Source of the DNA: Hyphomicrobiales bacterium
Lineage (GTDB): Bacteria > Pseudomonadota > Alphaproteobacteria > Rhizobiales > Rhizobiaceae
Direction of reading: 5' to 3'
Length of the DNA stretch: 64,000 nucleotides
NCBI GenBank assembly: GCA_900470805.1
Contig: UCCA01000018.1
Span: 457,119 to 521,118 of the forward strand
In this document: one piece after another, positions 30,854 through 38,071 of the stretch
Numbering within the stretch: the first letter of the stretch is position 1
Layout of the letters: every line of letters begins with the position of its first letter
Program-made: the position numbers and the translations under genes
The notes under the pieces: model-generated
The model's input: only the letters and a program-made list of their open reading frames with translations
Told to the model about the DNA's origin: nothing
Database searches by the model: none

Positions 30854-31407
30854 CCAACCCATTCCACAACTGGAACAAGGGCGGTACCTGCACTGAATGT
30901 GGCTGCAGCTACGCTGGATTTGAACGCCGAGATCCGTGCCCGGGCAAATCAACCGCACCCGCTGAGCTTTCGATGGGCAGAAAGTTCGCCGTTGGAGATC
31001 GTGTCCGTAAGCGCTCCGGCTCATGGTGGGAAGGTCGGATCGTCGGCTTCTACAGCACTGAACAGACGCCAATCGGTTACAACGTCCAGCTTGACACGGT
31101 GCTGAATGGGCCGGTCCAGATTTACCCTGAGACTGCCCTCACCTTGTCTCCCACCGCCGACACTCAAAACCCGTTGCCTTCCACAAACGGCGAAATCGGA
31201 GAGACAAACCATGCACCCGCTCAGCTTTCGATGGGTAGTGATGCCCGCGAAATCATCACCCGTTTTCTCGCTGAGCAGGCCGCTGGTTCGCCTATGAGCG
31301 GAGGTCTTAAGGCTGGCGACTACATGGGCTTGGGAGGAGTTCACGAGCAAGCCGACGAACTGCTCAAGCGCCTATCCGTCATCAGTGCTTCGGAGGTGGA
31401 GGGATGA
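30850..31407 (+). CDS. DfrB / R67-type dihydrofolate reductase-like protein
   Basis: 185 residues. Residues about 45-98 match the R67 (type II, DfrB) fold almost throughout: FAVGDRVRKRSGSWWEG, RIVGFYSTEQTPIGYNV, and the active-site strand PVQIYP at 88-93. Lys54, Gln90, Ile91 and Tyr92 align with R67 Lys32, Gln67, Ile68 and Tyr69. R67 is a tetramer that reduces dihydrofolate and is insensitive to trimethoprim. Before it lies a Cys cluster (CTECGCSY, C30); after it a linker and a helical C-terminal domain (residues 120-185). R67 itself is only 78 residues, so this is an extended form. Activity untested. Confidence 0.8.
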   Translation: MTNPFHNWNKGGTCTECGCSYAGFERRDPCPGKSTAPAELSMGRKFAVGDRVRKRSGSWWEGRIVGFYSTEQTPIGYNVQLDTVLNGPVQIYPETALTLSPTADTQNPLPSTNGEIGETNHAPAQLSMGSDAREIITRFLAEQAAGSPMSGGLKAGDYMGLGGVHEQADELLKRLSVISASEVEG

Positions 31408-31916
31408 GCGACCTTCTCATGAAACGCCGCGTGATCTTCTCGGAGTGCGGCTTGTTCCGCTATCTACTTGAGCATGATTTCGGCGGCACCGGTCCCGTCA
31501 TCTCGCTCGGGATGGTCAATCCGTCGCTCGCCAACGGCGAAGAGAACGATCAGACCATGACGAAAGTTGACGGCTTCTGCATCCGTCTCGGCGCAAGCAA
31601 AGTCATCGTCTGGAACCCCTTCGCGCGCATCGCAAAGGATATTCGCGATCTGCGTTACGCGGACGATCCTATCGGCCCAGAGAACGACGCTCACATCGCG
31701 AGGGCCATCCAAGGCGCTGACATCCACATCGTTGCGTGGGGACCGCTATCAAAGCTTCCGAAGCCGCTTCGAAACCGATGGCGTTCGGTCGTCGATGTTC
31801 TCGCAGCCGCAGGAGCAACGCCGATGTGCTGGGGAACTGCGCTCGACGGCCATCCCCGTCATCCGCTGATGCTGGCCTATGCCACGCCGCTTGTCCCGTG
31901 GGAGGCGCCGCTATGA
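31404..31916 (+). CDS. DUF1643 domain protein
   Basis: 170 residues. Conserved DUF1643 features: FRYLLEHDFGG, ISLGMVNPSLANGEENDQTM, KVIVWNPFARIAKDI, VAWGPLSKLPKPLRNR, and HPLMLAYATPLVPW. The family is common in phages and bacteria and of unknown biochemical role. ATGA overlaps with both neighbours. Confidence 0.8.
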   Translation: MSDLLMKRRVIFSECGLFRYLLEHDFGGTGPVISLGMVNPSLANGEENDQTMTKVDGFCIRLGASKVIVWNPFARIAKDIRDLRYADDPIGPENDAHIARAIQGADIHIVAWGPLSKLPKPLRNRWRSVVDVLAAAGATPMCWGTALDGHPRHPLMLAYATPLVPWEAPL

Positions 31917-32131
31917 CCGACAAGCTCACGAAATGCTTGGCCTGCGACGGTCGCGGCTCGTTCCGCTGCGACTGCTGGCCGGCCGACTGCATCTGTGGCC
32001 AGGACGAGGAAACGTGTTCGGAATGCAACGGTGACGGCTGGCTAGACCCCAGCTACGACCCGTTCGACGGGCACTACGAAAACGACACGTCCCCACCAGC
32101 GCCCCTAGAGATGGAGGGCTCGGAGCGATGA
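31913..32131 (+). CDS. Cys-rich zinc-finger-like protein
   Basis: 72 residues, MTDKLTKCLACDGRGSFRCD. Four CxxC-like pairs (CLAC, CDC, CIC, CSEC) with GRGS and GDGW spacers as in the DnaJ-type zinc domain. Last gene of the early operon. No further family recognised. Confidence 0.65.
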   Translation: MTDKLTKCLACDGRGSFRCDCWPADCICGQDEETCSECNGDGWLDPSYDPFDGHYENDTSPPAPLEMEGSER

Positions 32132-32133
32132 GG

Positions 32134-32397
32134 CTAGGCCAGAATATTTACTTCGATGGCGGCGTCTATGAACGCTTGGCGTGCCGCGTCCAGCGAACCG
32201 TAATGCTGGATCGCCAACCTACAGGACATTTTGGCAATCTCGAATTTTTGCCCTCGCTCCGCTGGCCACCGGTTCCAAAGATAGTCCATGGCCTGCTTTG
32301 GCCCGTCTATGGTTTCTGTCATTCCTCGCCCGATCCTCACGAAGACGGGTGCTTCCCAGAGTATGACCTCCGAAAAATCATCTCGGCGCTGGCTCAT
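32134..32397 (-). CDS. DUF982 domain protein
   Basis: 87 residues. DUF982 pattern: WEAPVFVRIGRGMTETIDGP, QAMDYLWNRWPAERGQ, then an AKMSCRLAIQHYG helix and AARQAFIDAAIEVNIL. Opposite strand to the early operon, which ends three bases away at 32131. Function unknown; Rhizobiaceae carry many copies. Confidence 0.8.
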   Translation of the reverse strand: MSQRRDDFSEVILWEAPVFVRIGRGMTETIDGPKQAMDYLWNRWPAERGQKFEIAKMSCRLAIQHYGSLDAARQAFIDAAIEVNILA

Positions 32398-32601
32398 TTT
32401 CCTCCTCCAACTTTTGGTTTTCGGAGAAATATTTTAGGGCAGTTCACGGGGCCAGCAATTAAAAAAGACAAGCGGGACGCCTCAGTTTTTTGTGATCCTT
32501 TGGCCCCGCCGTCATTTCAAAATGCGTACGGGGAACTGCGGAAACGGCAAGAGCCGGAAAGTGGATCACTCTCCGGCCCCTTGAGGCGAACTTGGCTTAA
32601 G

Positions 32602-32874
32602 TTAGCGGCAGACCTTCGTCGTCCGCGAAACTCTCTCGCCGTCGCGATAGGTTACGACTCGTTTAGTGACGCAAGACGGGTGACGACGATAGTCTTCACT
32701 CACCATGCGTGCTCTCCGATCATTATCCCAGCCACGGTGGTGGCCACGCTCCCAGCCGCGGTGCGGGCTAGAACCGTCATCAGTGCGAATGACGACGGTG
32801 TCCGCGTAGGAAGCCGCTGGGACGGCGACGATGGACGAAAAAGCGAGAGCGACAGCAAGAATGATTTTCTTCAT
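32602..32874 (-). CDS. Secreted basic protein, 90 aa
   Basis: Signal peptide MKKIILAVALAFSSIVAVPA with a likely cut after SYA, then a His/Arg/Trp-rich mature part (GWERGHHRGWDNDRRARM) with two Cys. Such small periplasmic proteins are typical of Rhizobiaceae chromosomes, so this is either a lysogenic-conversion gene or host-derived cargo. It stands alone between 32398 and 32945; a hairpin (GCCGGAAAGTG / CACTCTCCGGC) at 32553-32577 follows it. Confidence 0.7.
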   Translation of the reverse strand: MKKIILAVALAFSSIVAVPAASYADTVVIRTDDGSSPHRGWERGHHRGWDNDRRARMVSEDYRRHPSCVTKRVVTYRDGERVSRTTKVCR

Positions 32875-32945
32875 GGGGTGTTACCTCGAGTTATTAGACC
32901 GCGGGTAAATGATTGCTTGGCCCTTGCGTTCCACAAAAAATCTCG

Positions 32946-32976
32946 CTTCAGACTTCAGTCTGAGGAGACTTCAGAC
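32946..32976. repeat. CTTCAGAC repeats upstream of the xis/int genes
   Basis: CTTCAGAC at 32946-32953 and 32969-32976 and CTTCAGTC at 32953-32960; TCAGAC / GTCTGA form an inverted repeat at 32948-32963. Position 30-60 bases before the integration genes suggests operator or arm-type sites, unproven. Confidence 0.5.
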
Positions 32977-33002
32977 CATCGGCGAATCTGTGGAGGCAGC
33001 GA

Positions 33003-33194
33003 ATGACCGCGGCCCTCCCCTATATCTACCGCTGGGATCGTCAGGGCCGAAAAGGCCAGCCCTGCGAGGTTCTGATCCGCACCCACGTCATGAATAGCTG
33101 CCTACTCCGGTTCTCGGACGGGTACACAATGGTCACTAGCCGGAATGCGCTACGCAAGGCTTCTGTGGATGAACCTAGTGGAAAGCGGGGATAA
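33003..33194 (+). CDS. Small hypothetical protein before excisionase
   Basis: 63 residues, MTAALPYIYRWDRQGRKGQP, with GGAGG 10 bases upstream. MNSCLLRFSDGYTMVTSRNA matches a small protein type commonly found just before xis/int in rhizobial prophages. Function unknown. Confidence 0.65.
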   Translation: MTAALPYIYRWDRQGRKGQPCEVLIRTHVMNSCLLRFSDGYTMVTSRNALRKASVDEPSGKRG

Positions 33195-33195
33195 G

Positions 33196-33456
33196 ATGGG
33201 AACAACCATTGATCTCAGCCGCAATGTGCCGCGCCTTGGTCTCAGCAGATCCGAGGTCGCTCTTGCCATCGGCGTAAGCGCCAACACGGTAGACGTCATG
33301 GTCGAGGAGGGTTTTCTTCCGAGGCCGCGAAAGTGGCATAGCCGAAAGCTATGGCTTGTCGCCGAGGTTGCCGCCGCAATGTCTGAGTGGCCAGAGGACG
33401 GCATTGCGAGGAAAAAGGAAGATGCCGACGACGATCCTTGGGAGATGTCGGCATGA
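33196..33456 (+). CDS. xis: Excisionase-like HTH protein
   Basis: 86 residues from MGTTIDLSRNVPRLGLSRSE, preceded by GGGGATAAG. A MerR/AlpA-like winged HTH: RSEVALAIGVSANTVDVMVE, then EGFLPRPRKWHSRKLWLVAE. It overlaps the integrase start as ATGA, and its size and location fit a recombination directionality factor. Confidence 0.7.
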   Translation: MGTTIDLSRNVPRLGLSRSEVALAIGVSANTVDVMVEEGFLPRPRKWHSRKLWLVAEVAAAMSEWPEDGIARKKEDADDDPWEMSA

Positions 33457-34613
33457 GCGATATGGCCAATATTGACCTGCCTTATGTCGAGAAGAACAAG
33501 AGCCGACACGGGACGATGCGCTATTATTTCCGCATCGATGGGAAGCGCGTGTGCCGGCTCCCTGCCGACATTGATAGCGAGGAGTTCGCTGCGGCATACT
33601 GGAAGGCCCGCAACGCCGCCGCACCGCTTATTGAACGCGCTGGTGAAGCAAAGCCTATATCCGTCATCGTCAAGCCTGACAGCTTCCGCTGGCTGTGCAT
33701 GGAGTACATGCGCTCTAACGAATTCACCGGCCTCGACATCACCACCCAGACCCGGCGCAGGAACATCATCGAGGCGATCTGGAAGGAAACGCTGAGCGAT
33801 ACCGACCCGCGACAGCTCGCCGATATACCTCTGTCGAAAATGACGGCTGTCCATATCGAGCATCTACGTGATCGAAAAAAGAACGTGCCATTTGCCGCCG
33901 ATGAGCACCTGAAGGTTCTGCGCCAGGTGTTCAACACCAAGAAGGACGGCAAGCAGATCACTCCCAACATCGCCCGCCTCGTGTCGCCCTTCAATGCGCA
34001 CAGCGACGGCCACGAGACGGCCACGCCCGAGGAGCTGGCCAGATTCATCGAACATCACAAGCTTGGGTCCAAGGCTGTCCTTTATCTGTCGATCGCCATG
34101 TATACCGGCTTCCGAGTGTCTGACCTTGCCGCACTCGGTCCTCAGCATCGCCGGAAGGACGCCTTCAAATTTCGGTTGTTCAAGAATAGAAACAAGGCCC
34201 CGGTCGATATCGACATCACCATTCACCCAATTCTGGAAGGCGTGCTCGCGACACACAAGGTTACTGCCCTCACCTACCTGGTTACCGAATACGGCAAGCC
34301 GTTCACGGTGAAAGGCCTGGGGAACAGAATCTCGGATTGGTGGCGTCAGGCAGGGATGGGACACCTCACCTCGCATTCGGTTCGCAAAGGGCTCGCGACC
34401 GATGTGGCCCACAACGAAGCGACAGACAGCATGCTTGAGGCTATGTTCGGCTGGCGGGATGCCAAGACATCGAAGATCTACACCCGCAATGCGGAGCGAT
34501 CGAGACTGTCACGACAGACGGTAGCGAAGATCAATTGGGATGGGGTCGGGACGATGCTTCTCCCGAACGGAGAAGACGAAGAAGGTGTGGCGGAGTGTGG
34601 CACTCGCTCTTGA
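33453..34613 (+). CDS. int: Tyrosine integrase
   Basis: 386 residues from MSDMANIDLPYVEKN. Core-binding domain about 75-165, catalytic domain about 185-360. Catalytic residues: Arg221 in TGFRVSD, H308 and R311 in HSVRKG, Trp334 in MFGWRDA at the second His/Trp position, and nucleophile Tyr343 in SKIYTRN. It integrates and excises the prophage. It transcribes toward the chromosomal junction, so the att site lies just downstream. Sequence is complete. Confidence 0.9.
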   Translation: MSDMANIDLPYVEKNKSRHGTMRYYFRIDGKRVCRLPADIDSEEFAAAYWKARNAAAPLIERAGEAKPISVIVKPDSFRWLCMEYMRSNEFTGLDITTQTRRRNIIEAIWKETLSDTDPRQLADIPLSKMTAVHIEHLRDRKKNVPFAADEHLKVLRQVFNTKKDGKQITPNIARLVSPFNAHSDGHETATPEELARFIEHHKLGSKAVLYLSIAMYTGFRVSDLAALGPQHRRKDAFKFRLFKNRNKAPVDIDITIHPILEGVLATHKVTALTYLVTEYGKPFTVKGLGNRISDWWRQAGMGHLTSHSVRKGLATDVAHNEATDSMLEAMFGWRDAKTSKIYTRNAERSRLSRQTVAKINWDGVGTMLLPNGEDEEGVAECGTRS

Positions 34614-34840
34614 TATTGCTTGGCAATTATTTGAGCCTTAGGTGTGGCACTAACCGGCTAAGTTTACGGTAAACGCTCGCTTTTCCAATTCCGGGCGAGG
34701 CCTCCAAACGATTTTAAAATCTCCATATCTGTCGATGCATTGTGACGTTTTGTGCCATTTCCAGGCCTGAACGCATTTGTTTGCGCCTGTTATTGGGCGA
34801 AAATGCCGTAGACGGGAATCCCAAGCGGTGCCGAAACAAC

Positions 34841-34876
34841 AAATCCTCCTGCCCGTTTCACCGGAAAGGAGGATTT
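34841..34876. terminator. Bidirectional hairpin between integrase and BA14K gene
   Basis: AAATCCTCC (34841-34849) / GGAGGATTT (34868-34876), a 9-bp perfect stem whose A/T ends give a short U run in both directions. The 34614-34840 stretch before it has no gene and should hold the prophage right attachment site; no core is recognisable without the left junction. Confidence 0.6.
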
Positions 34877-34904
34877 GATGCTGAAACTGAGCTTTAGATC
34901 TCGA

Positions 34905-35300
34905 TCAAGGTCCAACGCACTGGCGACGCGGGCCATAGTTTGGCTGGTAGGTGTTGTCGGATGCGCGGTAAGACCGGTAGCGGCTGTAGCAGTAGTCAAC
35001 GTGGGACCCGCCGGACTGAACCCGCTGCTGCGAGCCAATAACGCCGCCAATTATGGCACCCGCTGCTAGACCGCCGATAATTGCGCCGGTGTTGTCGTGA
35101 CGACGATAGTAACGGCGATCATCGTACCGATATCGGTCACGATCGCTATAACGATAGCGGTTACGGTCGCAATGTCGGTATGGACCACATCTTTCCCAGT
35201 TTCTTTCATACTGCTTGCTACGCACTTCAAACGCTCCTGCAGGCGCAATGCTTCCAAGGCAACTGAGCAACGCCAAAGCAACAATCGAAAATTTCCGCAT
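34905..35300 (-). CDS. BA14K family secreted protein
   Basis: 131 residues from MRKFSIVALALLSCLGSIAP. Signal peptide with a cut near AGA, a Tyr/Arg/Asp-rich middle (DRNRYRYSDRDRYRYDD), a Gly-rich hydrophobic segment (AIIGGLAAGAIIGGVIG) and the BA14K end HVDYCYSRYRSYRASDNTY with QPNYGPRRQC. BA14K was first seen as an immunogenic, lectin-like Brucella protein. It is a normal Rhizobiales chromosomal gene and marks the end of the prophage. Confidence 0.82.
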   Translation of the reverse strand: MRKFSIVALALLSCLGSIAPAGAFEVRSKQYERNWERCGPYRHCDRNRYRYSDRDRYRYDDRRYYRRHDNTGAIIGGLAAGAIIGGVIGSQQRVQSGGSHVDYCYSRYRSYRASDNTYQPNYGPRRQCVGP

Positions 35301-35487
35301 GCGACGAACCTCACAATCCTCCACGGATGATCACGTCATCCAATGCAGCTAAAACGCAGTTACCGGATATTCGTTCCAATCAATTGGTTTTTCTTAAGAA
35401 TTTTCGATAGAAAAGGTCTGGCCAACCGCTTCCAAAAGCAGGAGCGAATCCGGCATCCTACACTTTCTTTGGCTTTCCAGCTGCTTT

Positions 35488-35505
35488 ATGACAGCCGCAT
35501 GACAA
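35488..35505 (-). promoter_or_regulatory. PHO box upstream of DUF47-pit operon
   Basis: On the minus strand TTGTCAT, GCGG, CTGTCAT: two 7-bp repeats with a 4-base spacer and one mismatch to the PHO box consensus. It ends 22 bases before the start at 35528. In Sinorhizobium meliloti PhoB represses orfA-pit through such a site, so repression under phosphate starvation is expected here. Confidence 0.75.
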
Positions 35506-35527
35506 CAACCCCTGCTGGATGGACATT

Positions 35528-36169
35528 ATGCTGAGCTGGTTTCGGAAACTCATGCCACGCGAAGACCGGTTCTTCGATCTCTTTGCGCAGCATTCGCGCA
35601 CCGTTGTCGGTGCCACGGAGGCTCTCGACCAGCTGCTCTCCGGAAACGACACCGAAACGCATTGTGCTCGCATCGTGGCGTTGGAGAACGAGGCCGACGA
35701 CATCACCCGCGAGGTGTTGCTGGCGGTGCGCCGCAGTTTCATCACGCCGTTCGACCGAAGCGACATCAAGGACCTGATCCAGTCGATGGACGACGCGATC
35801 GACATGATGCACAAGACGGTGAAGACCATCCGGCTGTTCGAGCAGAAGAGTTTCGATCCGCTGATGCAGGAGATGGGCAAGACGATCGTCGAAGCAGCCC
35901 ATCTGGTGGCGGAGGCCATTCCCCTGCTTGAGCGCATCAACGCCAACGCTTCGCGGCTGACGACGATTGCCGAAGCGGTCACGCGGGTGGAAGGTCGCTC
36001 CGACGAACTGCATGACCAGGGCCTGAAGGACCTGTTTCGCCGTCACGGCGCGTCCAATCCAATGGCCTATATCATCGGCAGCGAAATCTATGGCGAGCTC
36101 GAGAAGGTCGTCGACAGGTTCGAGGACGTCGCCAACGAGATCAGCGGCATTGTGATCGAGAACGTCTGA
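35528..36169 (+). CDS. DUF47 / PhoU-like Pit accessory protein
   Basis: 213 residues from MLSWFRKLMPREDRFFDLFA; an ATG three codons upstream is possible. Helical throughout with the DUF47 patterns ENEADDITREVLLAVRRSF, TPFDRSDIKDLIQSMDDAID and NPMAYIIGSEIYGELEKVVD. Encoded directly before pit with a TGATG overlap, as in the orfA-pit pair of S. meliloti; it is thought to modulate phosphate uptake through Pit. Confidence 0.88.
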   Translation: MLSWFRKLMPREDRFFDLFAQHSRTVVGATEALDQLLSGNDTETHCARIVALENEADDITREVLLAVRRSFITPFDRSDIKDLIQSMDDAIDMMHKTVKTIRLFEQKSFDPLMQEMGKTIVEAAHLVAEAIPLLERINANASRLTTIAEAVTRVEGRSDELHDQGLKDLFRRHGASNPMAYIIGSEIYGELEKVVDRFEDVANEISGIVIENV

Positions 36170-37173
36170 TGGATGCCACCCTCGCCTTACCGCTGCTGAT
36201 CGGGCTGATCGCAGTCGCGCTGTTCTTCGACTTTCTGAACGGCCTTCATGACGCGGCGAACTCGATTGCGACGATTGTCTCGACGCGTGTGCTGCGGCCG
36301 CAATATGCGGTTGCCTGGGCCGCTTTCTTCAACTTCATCGCTTTCCTGTTCTTTGGTCTGCATGTGGCCGAGACGCTGGGAACGGGCATCATCGATCCTG
36401 ATATCGTTTCGCCGATGGTGATCTTCGCGGCGCTGATGGGCGCGATCATCTGGAACATCGTGACATGGGTGTTCGGTATACCCTCGAGCTCCTCGCATGC
36501 GCTGGTCGGTGGTCTCGTCGGCGCCGGTCTCGCCAAGGTGGGCCTGAGCTCGATTGTCTGGAGTGGCTTGCTGAAGACCGCCGGCGCTATCGTGATGTCG
36601 CCAATGATCGGCTTTCTGCTGGCGCTGTTTCTGGTGCTCTGCGTGTCGTGGATCTTCGTGCGGCAGACGCCGTTCGCGGTCGACCGCACCTTCCGCATCC
36701 TGCAGTTCGTGTCGGCCTCGCTTTATTCGTTGGGGCATGGCGGCAACGACGCGCAGAAGACCATGGGGATCATTGCCATTCTTCTCTATTCGCAGGGCTA
36801 TCTCGGCGGCAGCTTCCATGTGCCCTTGTGGGTCGTGCTGTCCTGCCAGTCGGCCATGGCGCTCGGCACATTGTTCGGCGGCTGGCGCATCGTGCATACG
36901 ATGGGCTCAAAAATTACCCGACTCAACCCGATGCAGGGGTTCTGCGCGGAAACGGGCGGCGCTCTCACACTGTTCGGCGCCACCTGGCTCGGCATCCCCG
37001 TCTCAACGACCCATACGATCACCGGCGCAATCATCGGCGTCGGTGCAGCGCGGCGGGTGTCCGCCGTGCGCTGGGGCCTTGCTGGCAATATCGTCGTCGC
37101 CTGGGTGGTGACGCTGCCGGCCGCCGCGTTGATCGCTGCGGCGTTCTACTGGCTCGCCGGCCTCTTCGCCTGA
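36169..37173 (+). CDS. pit: Low-affinity inorganic phosphate transporter
   Basis: 334 residues, about ten membrane helices. Pit/PiT signatures are present in both halves: NGLHDAANSIATIVSTRVL near residue 25 and GHGGNDAQKTMGI near 190; SSSSHALVGGLVG and PVSTTHTITGAIIG are further conserved stretches. It carries phosphate in symport with protons. Expected to be used when phosphate is plentiful and repressed by PhoB when scarce. Confidence 0.92.
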   Translation: MDATLALPLLIGLIAVALFFDFLNGLHDAANSIATIVSTRVLRPQYAVAWAAFFNFIAFLFFGLHVAETLGTGIIDPDIVSPMVIFAALMGAIIWNIVTWVFGIPSSSSHALVGGLVGAGLAKVGLSSIVWSGLLKTAGAIVMSPMIGFLLALFLVLCVSWIFVRQTPFAVDRTFRILQFVSASLYSLGHGGNDAQKTMGIIAILLYSQGYLGGSFHVPLWVVLSCQSAMALGTLFGGWRIVHTMGSKITRLNPMQGFCAETGGALTLFGATWLGIPVSTTHTITGAIIGVGAARRVSAVRWGLAGNIVVAWVVTLPAAALIAAAFYWLAGLFA

Positions 37174-37186
37174 ACGTCAAGCTTGA

Positions 37187-37483
37187 TCAGGAGGCGGAGT
37201 TCCGCCTCCTGTGCCACCACACCGAAAATCGTCGCCGCATGCGTCGCGCGATATGAAGGTCGTGCGACAGCACGAGCACGCCGAGTGGCACCATCCAGAA
37301 GCCGAGGATCGGCAGGAACCCCAGGAAACCGCCGAAGACAAGCAATCCGCCGACCAAAAGCCGCGCGATGCGTGATTTCGGCAAGGGAATGCGTGTCGGA
37401 CCCATAACAATGTGGCCGGTCGTGTGATCGATGCCGAAACGCTTGGCGCGCGGTTTTGCTGTGTTGTTGTCGCTCTCAGTCAT
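37187..37483 (-). CDS. Small two-helix membrane protein
   Basis: 98 residues from MTESDNNTAKPRAKRFGIDH. A soluble start (TGHIVMGPTRIPLPKSRIAR), then one long or two short hydrophobic helices at about 46-76 (LLVGGLLVFGGFLGFLPILG, FWMVPLGVLVLS) and a very basic tail. A small conserved rhizobial membrane protein of unknown role. A perfect hairpin overlaps its end. The longer frame upstream is rejected as it lacks a ribosome site. Confidence 0.65.
   Translation of the reverse strand: MTESDNNTAKPRAKRFGIDHTTGHIVMGPTRIPLPKSRIARLLVGGLLVFGGFLGFLPILGFWMVPLGVLVLSHDLHIARRMRRRFSVWWHRRRNSAS
37189..37210. terminator. Hairpin between convergent pit and membrane gene
   Basis: AGGAGGCGGA / TCCGCCTCCT, 10-bp perfect stem with a 2-base centre, covering the last codons of the minus-strand gene and 16 bases after pit. 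No T run. Confidence 0.5.
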
Positions 37484-37600
37484 CCACAGGAGATGGGGAT
37501 AAATTGAATGATTGCAAGCATTTGTCATTTTTTTGAAAAAACCGCTTGGCAAATCGAGCAAGCATTTGTATTAGCCCACTCACACCGACGCAAGCGGTGA

Positions 37601-37675
37601 TCCCTGGTAGCTCAGCGGTAGAGCATTCGACTGTTAATCGACAGGTCGCCGGTTCGAATCCGGCCCGGGGAGCCA
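37601..37675 (+). tRNA. tRNA-Asn (GTT)
   Basis: 75 nt including encoded CCA. Acceptor TCCCTGG / CCGGGGA, D-arm TAGCTCAGCGGTAGAGC, anticodon loop with GTT, T-arm CCGGTTCGAATCCGG. A strong terminator follows at 37685-37714. Confidence 0.96.
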
Positions 37676-37684
37676 GTTTCTAAA

Positions 37685-37714
37685 AGGTCTGCATTGAAAA
37701 ATGCAGGCCTTTTT
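37685..37714 (+). terminator. Terminator of tRNA-Asn
   Basis: 11-bp stem AGGTCTGCATT / AATGCAGGCCT (one G:U pair) with loop GAAA, followed by TTTT. Confidence 0.88.
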
Positions 37715-37759
37715 CTTTTGCTTATCAGATCGATAAACACGGGCCACGGTCGAAGCGGG

Positions 37760-37942
37760 TCAATAGCTGCAAGAGCGGCCGTTGCTGGGCCTGAACCCAT
37801 CCGAGCACGCAGGGTTCATCGAATCCCTCGGTGCATAGCCGTCGGCTGACCCCATCGAGGTCGGAATGCTGTTGCATGCCGACAGCAGTGCGGAAAAGCT
37901 GACCAACACCGCAGCTGTGAAATACTTGAGATATCGGCCCAT
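37760..37942 (-). CDS. Small lipoprotein, 60 aa
   Basis: From MGRYLKYFTAAVLVSFSALL, start set by AAGGAGAGAGCC. Lipobox LLSAC with Cys23, then a short mature part with three more Cys-containing segments (NPACSDGF, GRSCSY). Outer-membrane or periplasmic lipoprotein of unknown role. Confidence 0.75.
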   Translation of the reverse strand: MGRYLKYFTAAVLVSFSALLSACNSIPTSMGSADGYAPRDSMNPACSDGFRPSNGRSCSY

Positions 37943-38071
37943 ACGGCTCTCTCCTTGACATGGCGTGACGCGAGCCGGACCACGCGACATTGACAGAATG
38001 GCCTGCCACGTCAGTTCTCCGGCACTGCGCTTAGAGATAGACAGCGCCGGCCTTTCTACAAGGCACCAGCC

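Larger units (their letters stand above)
1..34700. mobile_element. Integrated siphovirus-type prophage (right part; left end outside window)
   Basis: Continuous phage gene order: tail and head genes, terminase, replication genes, cro/cI control region, Erf/exonuclease recombination genes, excisionase and tyrosine integrase. Chromosomal genes begin with BA14K at 34.9 kb. The integrase ends at 34613, so the right attachment site should lie in 34614-34840, but no tRNA or obvious core repeat is visible there. Tape measure, tail tip and lysis genes are not in the window and are expected to the left. All modules visible are intact, so the element may be functional. The right boundary is approximate. 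Confidence 0.92.

Noticed and set aside
37612..37800. Minus-strand frame across the tRNA-Asn
   Set aside because: It consists mainly of reverse tRNA and terminator sequence.
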